From NCBI GenBank assembly GCA_033296885.1, contig MU863907.1, positions 1-64,000 on the forward strand: 64,000 bases of DNA, written 5' to 3'. Position 1 is the first letter of the stretch, and every line of letters begins with the position of its first letter. Source of the stretch: Triangularia verruculosa. Its lineage: Eukaryota > Ascomycota > Sordariomycetes > Sordariales > Podosporaceae. This document shows, one piece after another, positions 1 to 10,579 of the stretch. The translations under genes and the position numbers were made by a program. The notes under the pieces were generated by a model, which saw nothing but the letters and a program-made list of their open reading frames with translations, ran no database searches and was not told the origin of the DNA.

Positions 1-135
<135 letters not shown>

Positions 136-580
136 CATTATCAAAATCAGTGAATTATAGGAGTCAAGGGAATGGGAGGAACCATATGTCAAGATGATAC
201 AGCTCACGGCATCAAATGGACAAAAGAGTAAAGGCTAGTTTAGGTAGTCTTTGGAATCAAAAATTCGTGGATTCAGGACAGCATTGGGATTTCATGATGC
301 ATTCTTTACTTTTGGCTTGATGCAAAGGCATTACTGAGTTTGATATATGTATATCTCTAAACTCGGGTTTAAATTAGGCTAACACGCTGGCTTTCTCTCA
401 AGCAGTCCTGTTTGCCCTTGTTTCCATCTTGTAGTTTCAGTCAAAAACAATGACCCAGCCATGCCATACTTCTACCCCATCCATTAAAACAAGTGCTATG
501 CTAAAAAAGAGGTCCCTGTTCCATGACATGATACGAAAAAACCGCAGACATCTGTCTCTACCGTGTCCCAAGAGGAACTT
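136..580. other. 3' flank of the GYP1-like gene, no gene seen
   Basis: This AT-richer stretch lies downstream of the minus-strand Rab GAP gene. The open frames across it are short and have no recognisable product. It probably holds the 3' UTR of that gene. Confidence 0.5.
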
Positions 581-2681
581 TCAAAGAGTAAAGTTCATGC
601 TTGTACTCCTGCTCCCCTGCCCATCTGGCCCTCTCAAGTGTGCACTCGACCCCTTGAAGAGACTCTGCCAGATATACGCTTCGCTCAGCAGCAGCTCAAT
701 GTCCTTTTCTGTCCAGTCCCTCGTCGGCAGTGACTGCAAAAACATCATAATCTCTTGGAAATCCATCTTCACCAGCTTGTCCGACCACTTCACCAGAAAA
801 GCGGCGCAGACGTACAGATGGAACTCTGAAAAGCCTTGCTCTTCTGCCTGTTGATTTCTCCTGTTAGCATGCTTCTTCAAGATAACCAACCCATAGAGAG
901 GGCAAACGAACCATATACGTATCCCACATTCGAATCGTGTTTTTGACACTGATCTCCCTCATCAACAGGCAGTTCATCCACCTGAAACTAAATTGGATGA
1001 ATTCCACCTGCTCCTTCTCCAAATGTTTTGCCAATCCGGCATCAATTCTTGCCGTCAGATCCCTCAGCGCAGACACCTGCCGCTGAATCCCTGGCTGGGC
1101 AACAATGTAATGATCCTGAATCCCATCGAGAAGCTTGGTCAGGCACCAAAACGAATCTGCCTCCACCGCGTCCAACACCGCCTTAGGGAGTTGTCCTGGG
1201 TCCATGCCGCTCTCAATGTCCGGGTCCGTAATATAAGTTCCCAGAAAAACCTGCCAGAATGGCGTCACCAGGTCGTTAATGCCCTGAACGTAGCCGCTGG
1301 CAGGGTGGCGGACTGCCCAAACATATAGAATACGTTCGAGTGAACGCTGCGTAGCTTCATAGCTGTATAACTCGATATGTGGATTTGTCCGAGGCACATC
1401 GATGCTAATCTGGTGCCAGATGGCTTCGTCCAAACCTCGGGCACCCCCTCGGGATGGTGCGCTGCTTCCTGGTGGTGGCTGCCCGCCCCCTTTTTCAAAT
1501 GCCTGGCGGACACCGTCAAGATACTCTTTCCTTTTTCGTTCCAGGATGGCTACCCTTCTTTCTGAGCTAGTGGGGAGGTAACTGAGGAGGAGCTGCCATG
1601 TCATGGCGCGGACTTCTTCTGGGACACCGGACCACGCCAGTGACCTCAGGTCGGGCAGAGGTATTGTGGAGGCCTGGAGAAGTTTCTTGAACTTGTTTAT
1701 TCGTGTTATCCTGGAATTTATGGCGTCGATTTCTTTTTGAGTTGCATTGGGCGGCACAGAGGGGTGGTTGATTAGATGGAGAGCGTTGGCAGGGTCGCGC
1801 AAGATGTCCTTGTACTGCGGCCGTAGAATCTTCCCTTCGCTTTTCTTGGGCATTGGGTAGCTTGCTGCTGGCCTTTCTATCGCAATATCTTCGCTGTTCG
1901 AATATCGACGTTCTCTCGCACTGCCGTTGAGTGTGTCTTCGGTATGCGCTTTGCTTTGTTCTGCCCTTTTCCTTGTCCTCCTCTTCATGTTGGATAGGCT
2001 GGGAAGCCCAAAGTCGTCTCCATCGTCCGACTCATAGTCGTACATGTCCTCCGCTTCATCGGCGGCCCAATCATCGTTGGTGCTGGAAAGAAAGTTCATA
2101 TACGACTTAAAAGGGGGTGATTTGCTGGTTCGTGTGGTCGGAGATGTGGTCGGTACTCGTTCAGGGGCCGACGTCGCTGAAGGCGGGGTCCTTGGGCGCG
2201 ATCCAGACCCAGAAATATTTCTACCCCTAAATCAGTCCCGCACTTGACAGTGTCTTGACGGAGAACGTACAGGGAATCGAATTTGAGAATGTCTGCATGC
2301 GAATAGGCGGCGCCGACTACCAAGCTCGAGTCGCGTGTTGTCGTCTTCTTCAGAGGCGGGGTGTCCCGCTGAGGGGCCTTCCAGAACGGTGAAGCAGAGC
2401 TGTGGACGCCACTGTCAGTCGGGTCTTCATGAGAATAGGGTTCTTGACAAGGGGTAACACATACTCAGACCTGTCTACGATCCACCCAACGGTACAGTTA
2501 GCATGTAGGTATTTTGGGCATCAGCGGTTGCGATCTGCACATACCAACTTGCACCATCTCCTGCTGCAGGGCACAGTTGCGTCAGTTGCTACTAGAACTA
2601 CATAGCATAGAGACACGGCGGGCGATGGGGGCTTACCTGGGGAGTGGCCTTCTTACCGCCGGCGGAAGAAGAGAACATCAT
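581..2681 (-). CDS. GYP1: Rab GTPase-activating protein, TBC domain (Gyp1/TBC1D22 type)
   Basis: It stimulates GTP hydrolysis by Golgi Rab/Ypt1-type GTPases. The proposed exons on the minus strand are 2681-2657, 2563-2545, 2399-2271, 2220-912 and 847-581, giving about 582 residues. The last two are firm; the first two are inferred from phase and donor/acceptor signals, and one is only 19 nt. The disordered N-terminus is rich in S, P and T. The TBC domain follows from about residue 245 and carries both catalytic fingers, ISIDVPR (Arg near 335) and GYVQG (Gln near 370). The intron at 911-848 rejoins DTYM to AEEQGFSEFH, the usual Gyp1 C-terminal core. It is divergent from HRP1 across 570 bp. The family call is strong; the exact start is uncertain. 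Confidence 0.85.
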
Positions 2682-3251
2682 GAAATACAGGCTCGGTCGT
2701 CTCGAAATAGCATGGCTCTGGATCAGGAGACTGGTTAATTTGTTTGTCTTGGGCAAGCCGCCGCTTCGATGTCTGGGCTCCAAGAGAGGCCAGCTGTCGC
2801 CAGCTTGGGGCCAGTTGATGGTCCTTTGGTCGCTGGCTTGACTAACACAAGCAGGTGAACCACCGAGTGGCCAGTGCGTCATTCCCCGCCCTGGCCCGGG
2901 CAATTCCAGGGGTCCAGCCACTGAAAGCCTGCCTGGACTGAACAGGCAAACCCACTTTGACACAACAGGACCTGCGCCTCGACTTTTGGCAGCTTCGTAA
3001 CCTGGAGTCGAATTCTGACTTCCAGTCAACAACTTTATCCGTCACTTCAACTGGGAGCACAAGTTGCGGTTTCGGCATCGATCTTTCATTGACCGGCGGT
3101 CCGTATTTCAACCTCTTTTCACTTCTTCCAGGGGCACTTTTCTTCGTTGTGTTGTATTCACCGCCCATATCTATTTTCCTCAGCCGGGCGTAGAGACCGC
3201 GTTTGACACATCAACCATCACGAACAACAGGGCGTGGTTAATACAGCCACC
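2682..3251. promoter_or_regulatory. divergent promoter region GYP1 / HRP1
   Basis: These 570 bp separate two head-to-head start codons, so they must hold both promoters and 5' UTRs. I saw no TATA box or other motif I would defend. Confidence 0.5.
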
Positions 3252-6200
3252 ATGACAGAACCCGAGAACTTTGACGATGAGCTGTTTGCCGACCTGTATG
3301 TGGCATCTTTTTTTACATTTCTGCCATGAAGGAATACATGCGCTAACTAGCGACAGGTATAATGACGATGATGGCGCACCGCCCAAGCCGGCTGCAGCAG
3401 CTCAGCCTGATCAGTACGCCGCGGTGCAACCGACCACCGAGGCTCGTCACGATGACACCTATGATTCCCGCCAATACAACGACTACGGTGGAGGTGAGAA
3501 TGGCCATGCGAATCAAGATGAAGAGGAAGAAGAAGATGACGACGACGACATCGACTTCAATCTCGGAAACGGCCCTTCAACTACGCTGACCCACCATGAC
3601 CAACAACACGACCAAAACGAGAGCCAGAGCCACTCTCACCACGAAGAGAGGCAGTCATACAGCACGCCATCGGCGCCGCCCCCTCAAACGAAGGGGCCCA
3701 ATGCTAAAGAAGACGGGTAAGTCGTATTCTCTTTTTGTTGAATGTTGACAAGTATGCATTTGTGAAATGTGTAAATCACGCCACCCTACCGACACTTCAA
3801 TGTCCGCCAACCGAGGAACATTTCCCAACCGGTGAGTTGGGAGTTGTGCAAAGAGCAAGGAGGGGAGGGCTGGGAAATGGAGCATGCTGGTTGGGAAAAG
3901 AGCACTGGGAGTAGGGCCGCGACCTGGAATGATGAGGGGACACTCGGCTTGTGGAAATTGTGGCCAACAAGAGCAGGTCATCTGATGGAAGCAACCATGC
4001 GGAGATGAGATCGCAGAGAGCTATGCAAAGCAGGTTGTCAGGCAGTGTGTAATGCCGCAAAGAGGTGGCTTTTGCTGTGAGGGTTGGGCTCCCAATAACA
4101 CCGAAAAAGACCTGCGCCAAAAACGATATTGGTTAAGGAGCGATGCTCCTGCCTTCTGTAGCCCAGTCGCAGATAATCTTAGCTCTGGCAGCTAGAGAAA
4201 GATATCGCAGCGAATAGCGCAGCAACCAGGACAGACGTACCTAGCTTGACGATAGGCAAGAAGAGCTCGAGACAGGAAACAAGAAAGATTTCGACAAGAC
4301 CTTTTGCTGGCACTCCTGCGCTGCACCTTTCTTCTCACTAGTGGGGATTTTCTGTGCTCCGCATCAGTTCTTCTCAACGGTTTGACTTTTTCTGCTGCGG
4401 TCGACAGACAAGATGGAGCATGACAACACGGCCCGGCATTTTCCACCTTCGCCCGAGGACTACATTCCTTTATCACCAAGCGATGTAGCTGAAGATGACT
4501 GCACATCTATCTCGCCCTCCTCGACTGGCTTTGCGACTTCATCACCACTTCCCTACTCGGCCATCTCGCTGGGGACGGCAAAAGAGCCCGGAGACAACAA
4601 TAACAGTAGCGAGGATGGCGACTCGTACGATGAACCCTCCAGGGTCATGTACGCGAAAAGAGACAACAGGTGTGAACTAGGCAACGCCGCGAAAAGCCAA
4701 AAACACACGGAAAGCAGCATCGCCCAATGTTTGCTTTTCCGGCCCATCCACCCACCAACCCACTCACTCCCAGACAAGCTGTCCTGGTCTCTGTCTCTTG
4801 CACACTATACCCATTATCCATCCCTTCCTCATCCATCCGATATCCGGTGTAGTCAGCCGAGTTGTTTGGCAGCCAACCAGCTCACACACACATATGGACA
4901 AGCACCATGACGGAAAACCATACACACGGATCCAGATCCTGGTGGTCGGAAGGGCGGGGGATGGATGTTTTCTTGAAGGATGATAGCCATTGCTTGCCCA
5001 TCTGCCCCGTCCGCCCGTCTTTGCTCTTTTGCTCCCCGGCAAAGGCAATAATACATACTAACAAAATCACTATTATGGATTTTTCAACATAGAGAGACCA
5101 AAACAAAAAAAAAGAAGATGGGGCTAACATGGCACGACGTGCCTCTGTATTTTAGGAAGATGTTCATCGGCGGTCTCAACTGGGAAACCACGGACCAGTC
5201 GCTCAGGGACTACTTTTCGCAGTTTGGCGAGGTGGTCGAGTGCACCGTTATGAGGGACGGCGCCACCGGACGGTCCCGCGGCTTTGGCTTCTTGACGTTC
5301 AAGGACCCCAAGACGGTGAACATTGTTATGGTTAAGGAACATTATCTTGATGGCAAGATTGTACGTCTTATTCTTTTTATCATCGTCCCCCCTGAACAAC
5401 AACAGCAATAACTAACGGAAAGAAAAAAAAAATAGATCGACCCCAAGCGTGCTATCCCCCGCGACGAGCAAGAAAAGACCAGCAAGATTTTTGTCGGCGG
5501 CGTCAGTCAGGAAACAACCGATCATGAATTCAGGGAGTATTTCGCTCAGTTTGGCCGTGTCGTCGACGCGACTCTCATGATGGACAAGGACACGGGTCGT
5601 CCCCGCGGATTTGGGTTCGTCACGTTTGAGTCCGAGGCCGGCGTCGAGGCCTGTCTCTCTGCCGACCTGGAGATCCACGGCAAGCCCATCGAGGTCAAGA
5701 AGGCCCAGCCCAGAGGCAACCTGAGAGAGGAAGAGGAGAACAACCGCCGCGCTGGCGGTCCGGGAGGCGGCAAGTTCGGCAAAAGGGGCGGGCAGGGCGG
5801 TAACGGGATGGACGACGGCTCTCAGATGGGGGGGATGGGGGGGATGGGGGGTGGCGCGGGTGGGATGACGCCCCAGGTCATGGCGCAGTATCTGCAGAGG
5901 ATGCAGCAGGCGTTCAGCATGATGCAGCAGCAGATGATGATGAACCGCAACATGAACCCGGCCATGATGCAGATGATGCAGATGCAGCAGATGCAGCAGA
6001 TGCAGGCCATGATGCAGCAGGCTCAGCAGGGCGGGGGGAGAGGGAACGGGCAGAACCCGATGGCGGCGATGGGGCAGATGAACCCGGCCATGATGCAGCA
6101 GATGCAGGCCATGATGGCTCAGCAAGGCGGCGGCGGCGGTGGTGTTCCGGGGGGTATGTCCGCCGGTCCTGGCAGCGTTGGAGGTCCTGGTAGTCCCATG

Positions 6201-6707
6201 GGCATGCACGGCCAGGTTGGCAGCCCCATCGGCAGCTCCGGTCAGGGAGGCAGCAAGGTCGGGTACAGCGCCTACGAGCAGCAGCAGTTCGAGCAGCAAA
6301 AGTACGAGCAGCAACAGGGCCGCAGGGGTGGTAGTAGAGGCGCGCCGGACATGCAGGCTGCTTACAACCAGGGGGGTGCTTTTGGTGGTGGTGGCGGTGG
6401 AGGTAGCATGAGTTCACAGGGCGGGCAGGGTGCTCCTACCAGCTGGGAGGGCATGTATGATGATGTCCCTCAGCCGATCATGTCTACTGGCGGTGGGTAT
6501 GGTGGTGGTCCAGGCCGAAACTTCAAGAACCGGGGACAACACAACAACCAGCACCAGATGTCCATGTCGCCTGGACCTTCTGACCCTATGAACGCACCGC
6601 CTGCTAATGCGCCGACTGGGCCCAAGAATGCCGGTAGACCGGGTGCCAACTACCGTGGTGGTGGAAGGGGAGGTAACCGTGGTTTCCATCCTTATGCTAG
6701 AGGTTAG
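3252..6707 (+). CDS. HRP1: Hrp1/Nab4-type hnRNP, mRNA 3'-end processing factor with two RRMs
   Basis: Yeast Hrp1 is the cleavage factor IB subunit that binds the UA-rich polyadenylation enhancer and shuttles with mRNA. Exons are 3252-3295, 3357-3716, 5156-5360 and 5436-6707, giving 626 residues with all phases consistent. After an acidic, Q-rich N-terminus, RRM1 shows RNP2 KMFIGGLNW and RNP1 [11 protein letters not shown]2 shows KIFVGGVSQ and RGFGFVTF. The C-terminal half is a Met/Gln/Gly-rich low-complexity region with RGG-like clusters, ending in [12 protein letters not shown]. Intron 2 (3717-5155) is 1,439 nt, very long for a filamentous fungus, and contains a candidate alternative first exon listed separately. 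It is head-to-head with GYP1. The family assignment is certain; autoregulation is only a guess. Confidence 0.92.
4413..4669 (+). other. candidate alternative first exon of HRP1
   Basis: Inside HRP1 intron 2, an ATG at 4413 in a good context (acaagATGG) opens a frame reading [10 protein letters not shown] and continuing with hydrophilic, Ser/Pro/Asp-rich sequence. At 4669 a possible donor (gtgtga) leaves phase 2. That is the same phase as the normal exon 2, so splicing to the acceptor at 5156 gives AKRDNR joined directly to KMFIGG of RRM1. This would make an Hrp1 isoform with 86 different N-terminal residues from an internal promoter. The donor is not a strong consensus, and no transcript evidence is available. 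Confidence 0.45.
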
Positions 6708-7047
6708 GGATCGTCTGGCAGGGTTAAGAGGGAATCGGAGGAGTACTATTTCTGAGTCTAGGGGCTTTTTTTTGGGGAGTGGCAAGCAGTTATGGGGCAT
6801 TTTTGAAGTGATGTATCGAGCAAAGGGGGGAGGGGGTGTGTTGGGTCCGTGAGAGGGAGATATAATACAAAGGCAAAGGAGGGGAATAAAAGTCAAAAGA
6901 ACAAAACATAGGTAGTGGGATGTTCGAGAGGATTGGTGCCCGCATGATGATGGGGCTTCTTTGTATTATACCTAGCAGCTTTTGCACAATGTTATTTGAG
7001 TTTGTTATTTTTTTTCTCTTGCTGTGATTCTTGAACATGACTGCTAT
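6708..7047. other. convergent 3' flanks of HRP1 and the dioxygenase gene
   Basis: These 340 bp lie between two stop codons on opposite strands. They are G-rich then AT-rich, with a TATAATAC element near 6861 that could serve polyadenylation. No gene is seen. Confidence 0.4.
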
Positions 7048-7974
7048 CTACTGATACAGCCTTGTAAACCCCCCCTCTGGCGGCTGCAGCCAGTTCCTCT
7101 CATCATAGACATACCCCTCCCCTTGCTCAATCACATGAAAAGTGTAGATGATCCTCCCCTTCTTGCTCAGATTCCTCTCGCTCTTGTGCAGCAAGTTCCC
7201 GTGAATCAGCACCAAATCGCCCGCCTTGACCTCGCCCAAGACATACTCCCCGTCTTTCTTCTCCTCCCCACCATACTTCATCTCTTTGGTGTCTGTTGGA
7301 AACCTTGGCCCTGTATTCTCCACCATCTCCGTCCCCGTCTTCCCTCCCCTCACCAGCCGCTGCTTGATCGGACTCGAAAGGTGACTCCCCGGCAAAAAGC
7401 TCAAGCACCCGTTCTCCTGCGTGGCGTCCTCAAGTGCATACCAAAACCCAACAGCGGACGGGGGATCGGTATACAGGAAAGTGCTATCCTGATGGGGCGG
7501 GACGGCACCGCCAATCTCGGGTTGCTTGCAAATCACCATCGACTGTAAACACCTCGGGTCTTGATACCCCAGATCCCTCGCAACATCTCTGGGGAGTGCC
7601 TTTTGCCCTGGCACACCAGATAGCAGTTCCGCGAAAGGAGCCGACAGTCCATGCAGGAAGTGCCCAATTTTGTTTACTGCCCGCTCCTTTGGTTTGGTGA
7701 GTTTCCCATCGGGCCCGAAGGCGTCTTCTTCGAAAAAGAAGCGGATCTTGTCCCCGGAATCGAGAAAGTAATCGTCGCCTACGTGTTCGGTGCCATCGTC
7801 GCCTCCGGTGGAGAATTTTGTGAGGGGGTGGGTGCTGATGTCAAAGGAGGAGAGCAGGGAGTGGGTTTCGTCCAGCAGGGTCTTGACGGTTTGCGGGGGG
7901 AGGGCGGAGGGGATGATGAGGTAGCCGTTGGTCTGGAAGAAGGAGAGCTGCTCGGGGGTGAGGCCGGTTGACAT
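7048..7974 (-). CDS. phytanoyl-CoA dioxygenase family protein (PHYHD1-like)
   Basis: A predicted Fe(II)/2-oxoglutarate-dependent oxygenase of the PhyH family, 308 residues in a single exon. The metal-binding HxD motif is visible as PPHQDSTF (His161, Asp163). The distal histidine is in LLHKSERN (about His263), and an arginine in the following GRIIYTFH strand would hold 2-oxoglutarate. Length and motif spacing match human PHYHD1 and its fungal relatives rather than peroxisomal phytanoyl-CoA hydroxylase, which has an N-terminal targeting extension. The C-terminus (FTRLYQ) is not a peroxisomal signal. The substrate is unknown. It shares orientation with the next three genes, with no evidence of co-regulation. 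Confidence 0.9.
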   Translation of the reverse strand: MSTGLTPEQLSFFQTNGYLIIPSALPPQTVKTLLDETHSLLSSFDISTHPLTKFSTGGDDGTEHVGDDYFLDSGDKIRFFFEEDAFGPDGKLTKPKERAVNKIGHFLHGLSAPFAELLSGVPGQKALPRDVARDLGYQDPRCLQSMVICKQPEIGGAVPPHQDSTFLYTDPPSAVGFWYALEDATQENGCLSFLPGSHLSSPIKQRLVRGGKTGTEMVENTGPRFPTDTKEMKYGGEEKKDGEYVLGEVKAGDLVLIHGNLLHKSERNLSKKGRIIYTFHVIEQGEGYVYDERNWLQPPEGGFTRLYQ

Positions 7975-8667
7975 TTTATTTTTTTATATATCCAGGGGTA
8001 AAAGTCCGAGCAAGGGGATGAGAGTGAGTGCGAGGTTGGTGGTGGTGGTCAGATTTCCCGTACGTGTGAGACGTGAGAGTGACGGGAAGGTGAGGTACAG
8101 ATAGTGAAGCTTGTGAGGGTAATGGAGAGCTACCCCGCTACAAGATGCACCGAGCGATAACCGCTACTATCCGTGCCCCTTCTTGATAAGCCGGGACAAG
8201 CATCACCAGAAGTGAGCAAACTTGAATTGCAAAGAGTTAACTCATCGGTTATTATCTTGCCTTGAAAGTCAAAACACAATCAAAGTGCGCGCCGTTTCTC
8301 AAGTAAAACCATTCCCATTCCTGACCATCCTAATTTCCAGCCCTGTGTTTGATATCAAACTCGAATCCCCCCCCATGTACTGTGTTGTGAAAGAGAGAGA
8401 GAATATACACAAAGCATCTCCCGATTTCCCCGATCCTTCCCAAGCCAAGAGAAGAAAAAAAGCCCGATCCGTAGATATCAAGTTTCAAGAAGGAAAATCA
8501 CCGCGAAAAAAAAGTAGTAGGTATCCGAATTGAAAATCAGAAACATGCGAGGCAAAAGAGCATATCGCAACCAAGATAAAACCAACGCAGTCCCCTCCCC
8601 TCCAGCCATCATTCCCCGCCGCCCTCAACGCCGTTTCTCTTCCTCTTTTTCCCTTTCCATCTGTTGT
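7975..8667. other. intergenic region upstream of the dioxygenase gene
   Basis: These 693 bp hold the dioxygenase promoter and the 3' UTR of the SAP-domain gene. Only short frames are present and none looks coding. Confidence 0.4.
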
Positions 8668-10023
8668 TTACTTCCTCAAAACAGCATCATAGAAGCTCAC
8701 CAACCCACCAACGGCTGTGCCCACCAACACCCCCTTCCACCCACTGTATAGCGCCCCGTTGATCCTCCCCACGTTGACCGGGTCAATCAGCCCCCCAAAG
8801 GTGACTCCCTGGGCATAAACCACATACGTAGCCAGAGCTTTGACAATGCTGAAGGTTAACGGATCAACCGTGTACTCCTGCCCAGCATCCTTTCTTGGCC
8901 TGCCCCGCGTAGCCACTGCCGGACCAGACGCACCAGAGTGCGCAGCGTTCAAGTTGAAGAAGTAACCAAACAGTGATGGCAGGAGAAATGAAGTCAGGAA
9001 CCAAGTGAGCGCAGGTCCCCAGAATGACGACGTCACCAGAGCAAACATGTCGGGAAGCTTGACGGGGTAGTCGTGCGTCCCCAAGAAGCCGATCGCGGGG
9101 ACGGTGAAGGCATATCGGTCTGGGAGGAGCTCCTGTCGAAGTTTGTAAAGCTCAAAAAGGGCAATGGTGGAAAGGACCGAGTGAACCGTCGACAGCCATT
9201 CCCTCGTCTGGTGGGTGGCCTCGGGGATCTTGGACTCGGAGTACAGCGTGTTGATCCTGTTCTTAACGAGGGCGGTAGACCGCTCAACCGAGGCGGCAAC
9301 ATCTGCTGGGGTCGCGGGAAGCTGAGGCAGGCGAGAGGCGAGAGTCAGAGCGCGACCGGGAGTGCGAACAAGGGCGGTGGAAAGAGGTTCTTGCTCGGGA
9401 GCTTCTGGCGAGGCCGTAGGAGATGGGGAGGCTGATTCGCTGGTGGGGCTAGAAGACGGTTAGCTATACCCAAGATGAAGGGGAATGTAGCAGAATGAGA
9501 CATACTCAACAACAACCTCCTCTTTGACGGGCAATGTCTGCCGTCTCTTGGTAACAGACGCGACGGGGGGGAAGTCCCTCTTCACCGGTGACCCTTCGGC
9601 ACGGGCACGGCTCCTGAAGTATTCCTTCAGCTTCGGGTTTGAATGGAAGCGCGCCGTGTTGGCGCCGACAAACTCGTCGATTGCTTGTTCGAGATCAGAC
9701 TTGAGAAGCTTCTCATAGCTATAGAGGAGGAGAGCGGTCGCGTGTTAGCCGTGTCGCGCCTGTCGCAAAGTTCAAGTGGAATGCGCTCGGCCAGTGCGTT
9801 GCATGCGCGCGCGCGCAAAGTGGCAAGTAGAGAGCGGATAAGATGGGAAATCTCATCCCTTGCATGTGCATCTAAACAGTGCATATATATATATGACGAT
9901 AGAAGCCAAAAACAGAAGAAGTAAAAAAAAAATTAAAACATACTTTGTCAGTCCGATCGCATCCGCCAGATCAACCAAGTCCGTTTTGCGCTGGCGCGTC
10001 AGCCATGTGTTTCCACTAGACAT
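8668..10023 (-). CDS. SAP-like domain protein with C-terminal membrane segments
   Basis: Exons on the minus strand are 10023-9944, 9718-9506 and 9448-8668, giving 357 residues. The N-terminus (SSGNTWLTRQRKTDLVDLAD, then AIGLTNYEKLLKSDLEQAI) reads like a SAP or helix-extension-helix module as found in DNA/chromatin-binding proteins. A central Ser/Pro/Ala-rich linker follows, then a helical region. The last 130 residues contain hydrophobic stretches (ALTWFLTSFLLPSLFGYFF, GVLVGTAVGGLVSFY) that look membrane-embedded. Intron 1 (225 nt) contains a short GCGCGCGC run. The family is conserved in filamentous fungi but I know no function for it. A SAP-like module on a membrane protein suggests nuclear envelope or organelle nucleoid attachment, which is inference. 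Confidence 0.8.
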
Positions 10024-10579
10024 GTTTCCTTGTGTGTGTTTATGGAAAGTCAAAAGCAATCAAAAGATATCGAGTTGGAATCGCGAAAAATGAGGCGATT
10101 GGGATAATTTTCGACCTATGCGACAAAAGCGGTGTAGGGCGAGAGATGGGGTGACAACAAGAGGGGTGGGTAGTGGTGGTGTTGCGTTGTTTATGTTTTT
10201 TGTCGCGAAGTGGGCGGTGTTGTTTGAAAGCTTGCGGGGGAGAGACCGGCAGAATCGCTTGGGTAGCGTGTGGGGAAATGGGACTGGGATGACGCTGATG
10301 GGGGACGGAGCCAGGGTTCTGCTCTTTTGGGCTGACAGCCTCCAAATCTGTACGGACAAAAATCGGGGGGCTGGGGAACCATTCTGTAGTCATCTAGGAT
10401 GTGATGCGCTGGCCAATCAAGTCCGCCTACCTGTGACTTGTCAGCAACAGCTTGGGCGCCTGCTCGTTGTTTGCTGCCATTGAATGAGGCAGGATCGGTT
10501 GTTGGAGGAGGTCTAGCAGAATTCTTGGTATATATATACTTTGATAATGTTTATCGGTATGGACAAGCTCTGTCCACAA
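10024..10579. other. intergenic region, promoter of the SAP-domain gene
   Basis: These 556 bp lie between the P450 stop codon and the SAP-domain start codon. No convincing frame or RNA gene is present. Confidence 0.4.

Noticed and set aside
5412..6314. 300-codon frame antisense to HRP1
   Set aside because: It is the reverse of the Met/Gln/Gly repeat region, giving Leu/His-rich sequence typical of a shadow frame.
9806..9818. GCGCGCGCGC run in an intron, possible Z-DNA element
   Set aside because: It is short, isolated and inside an ordinary intron; no further support.
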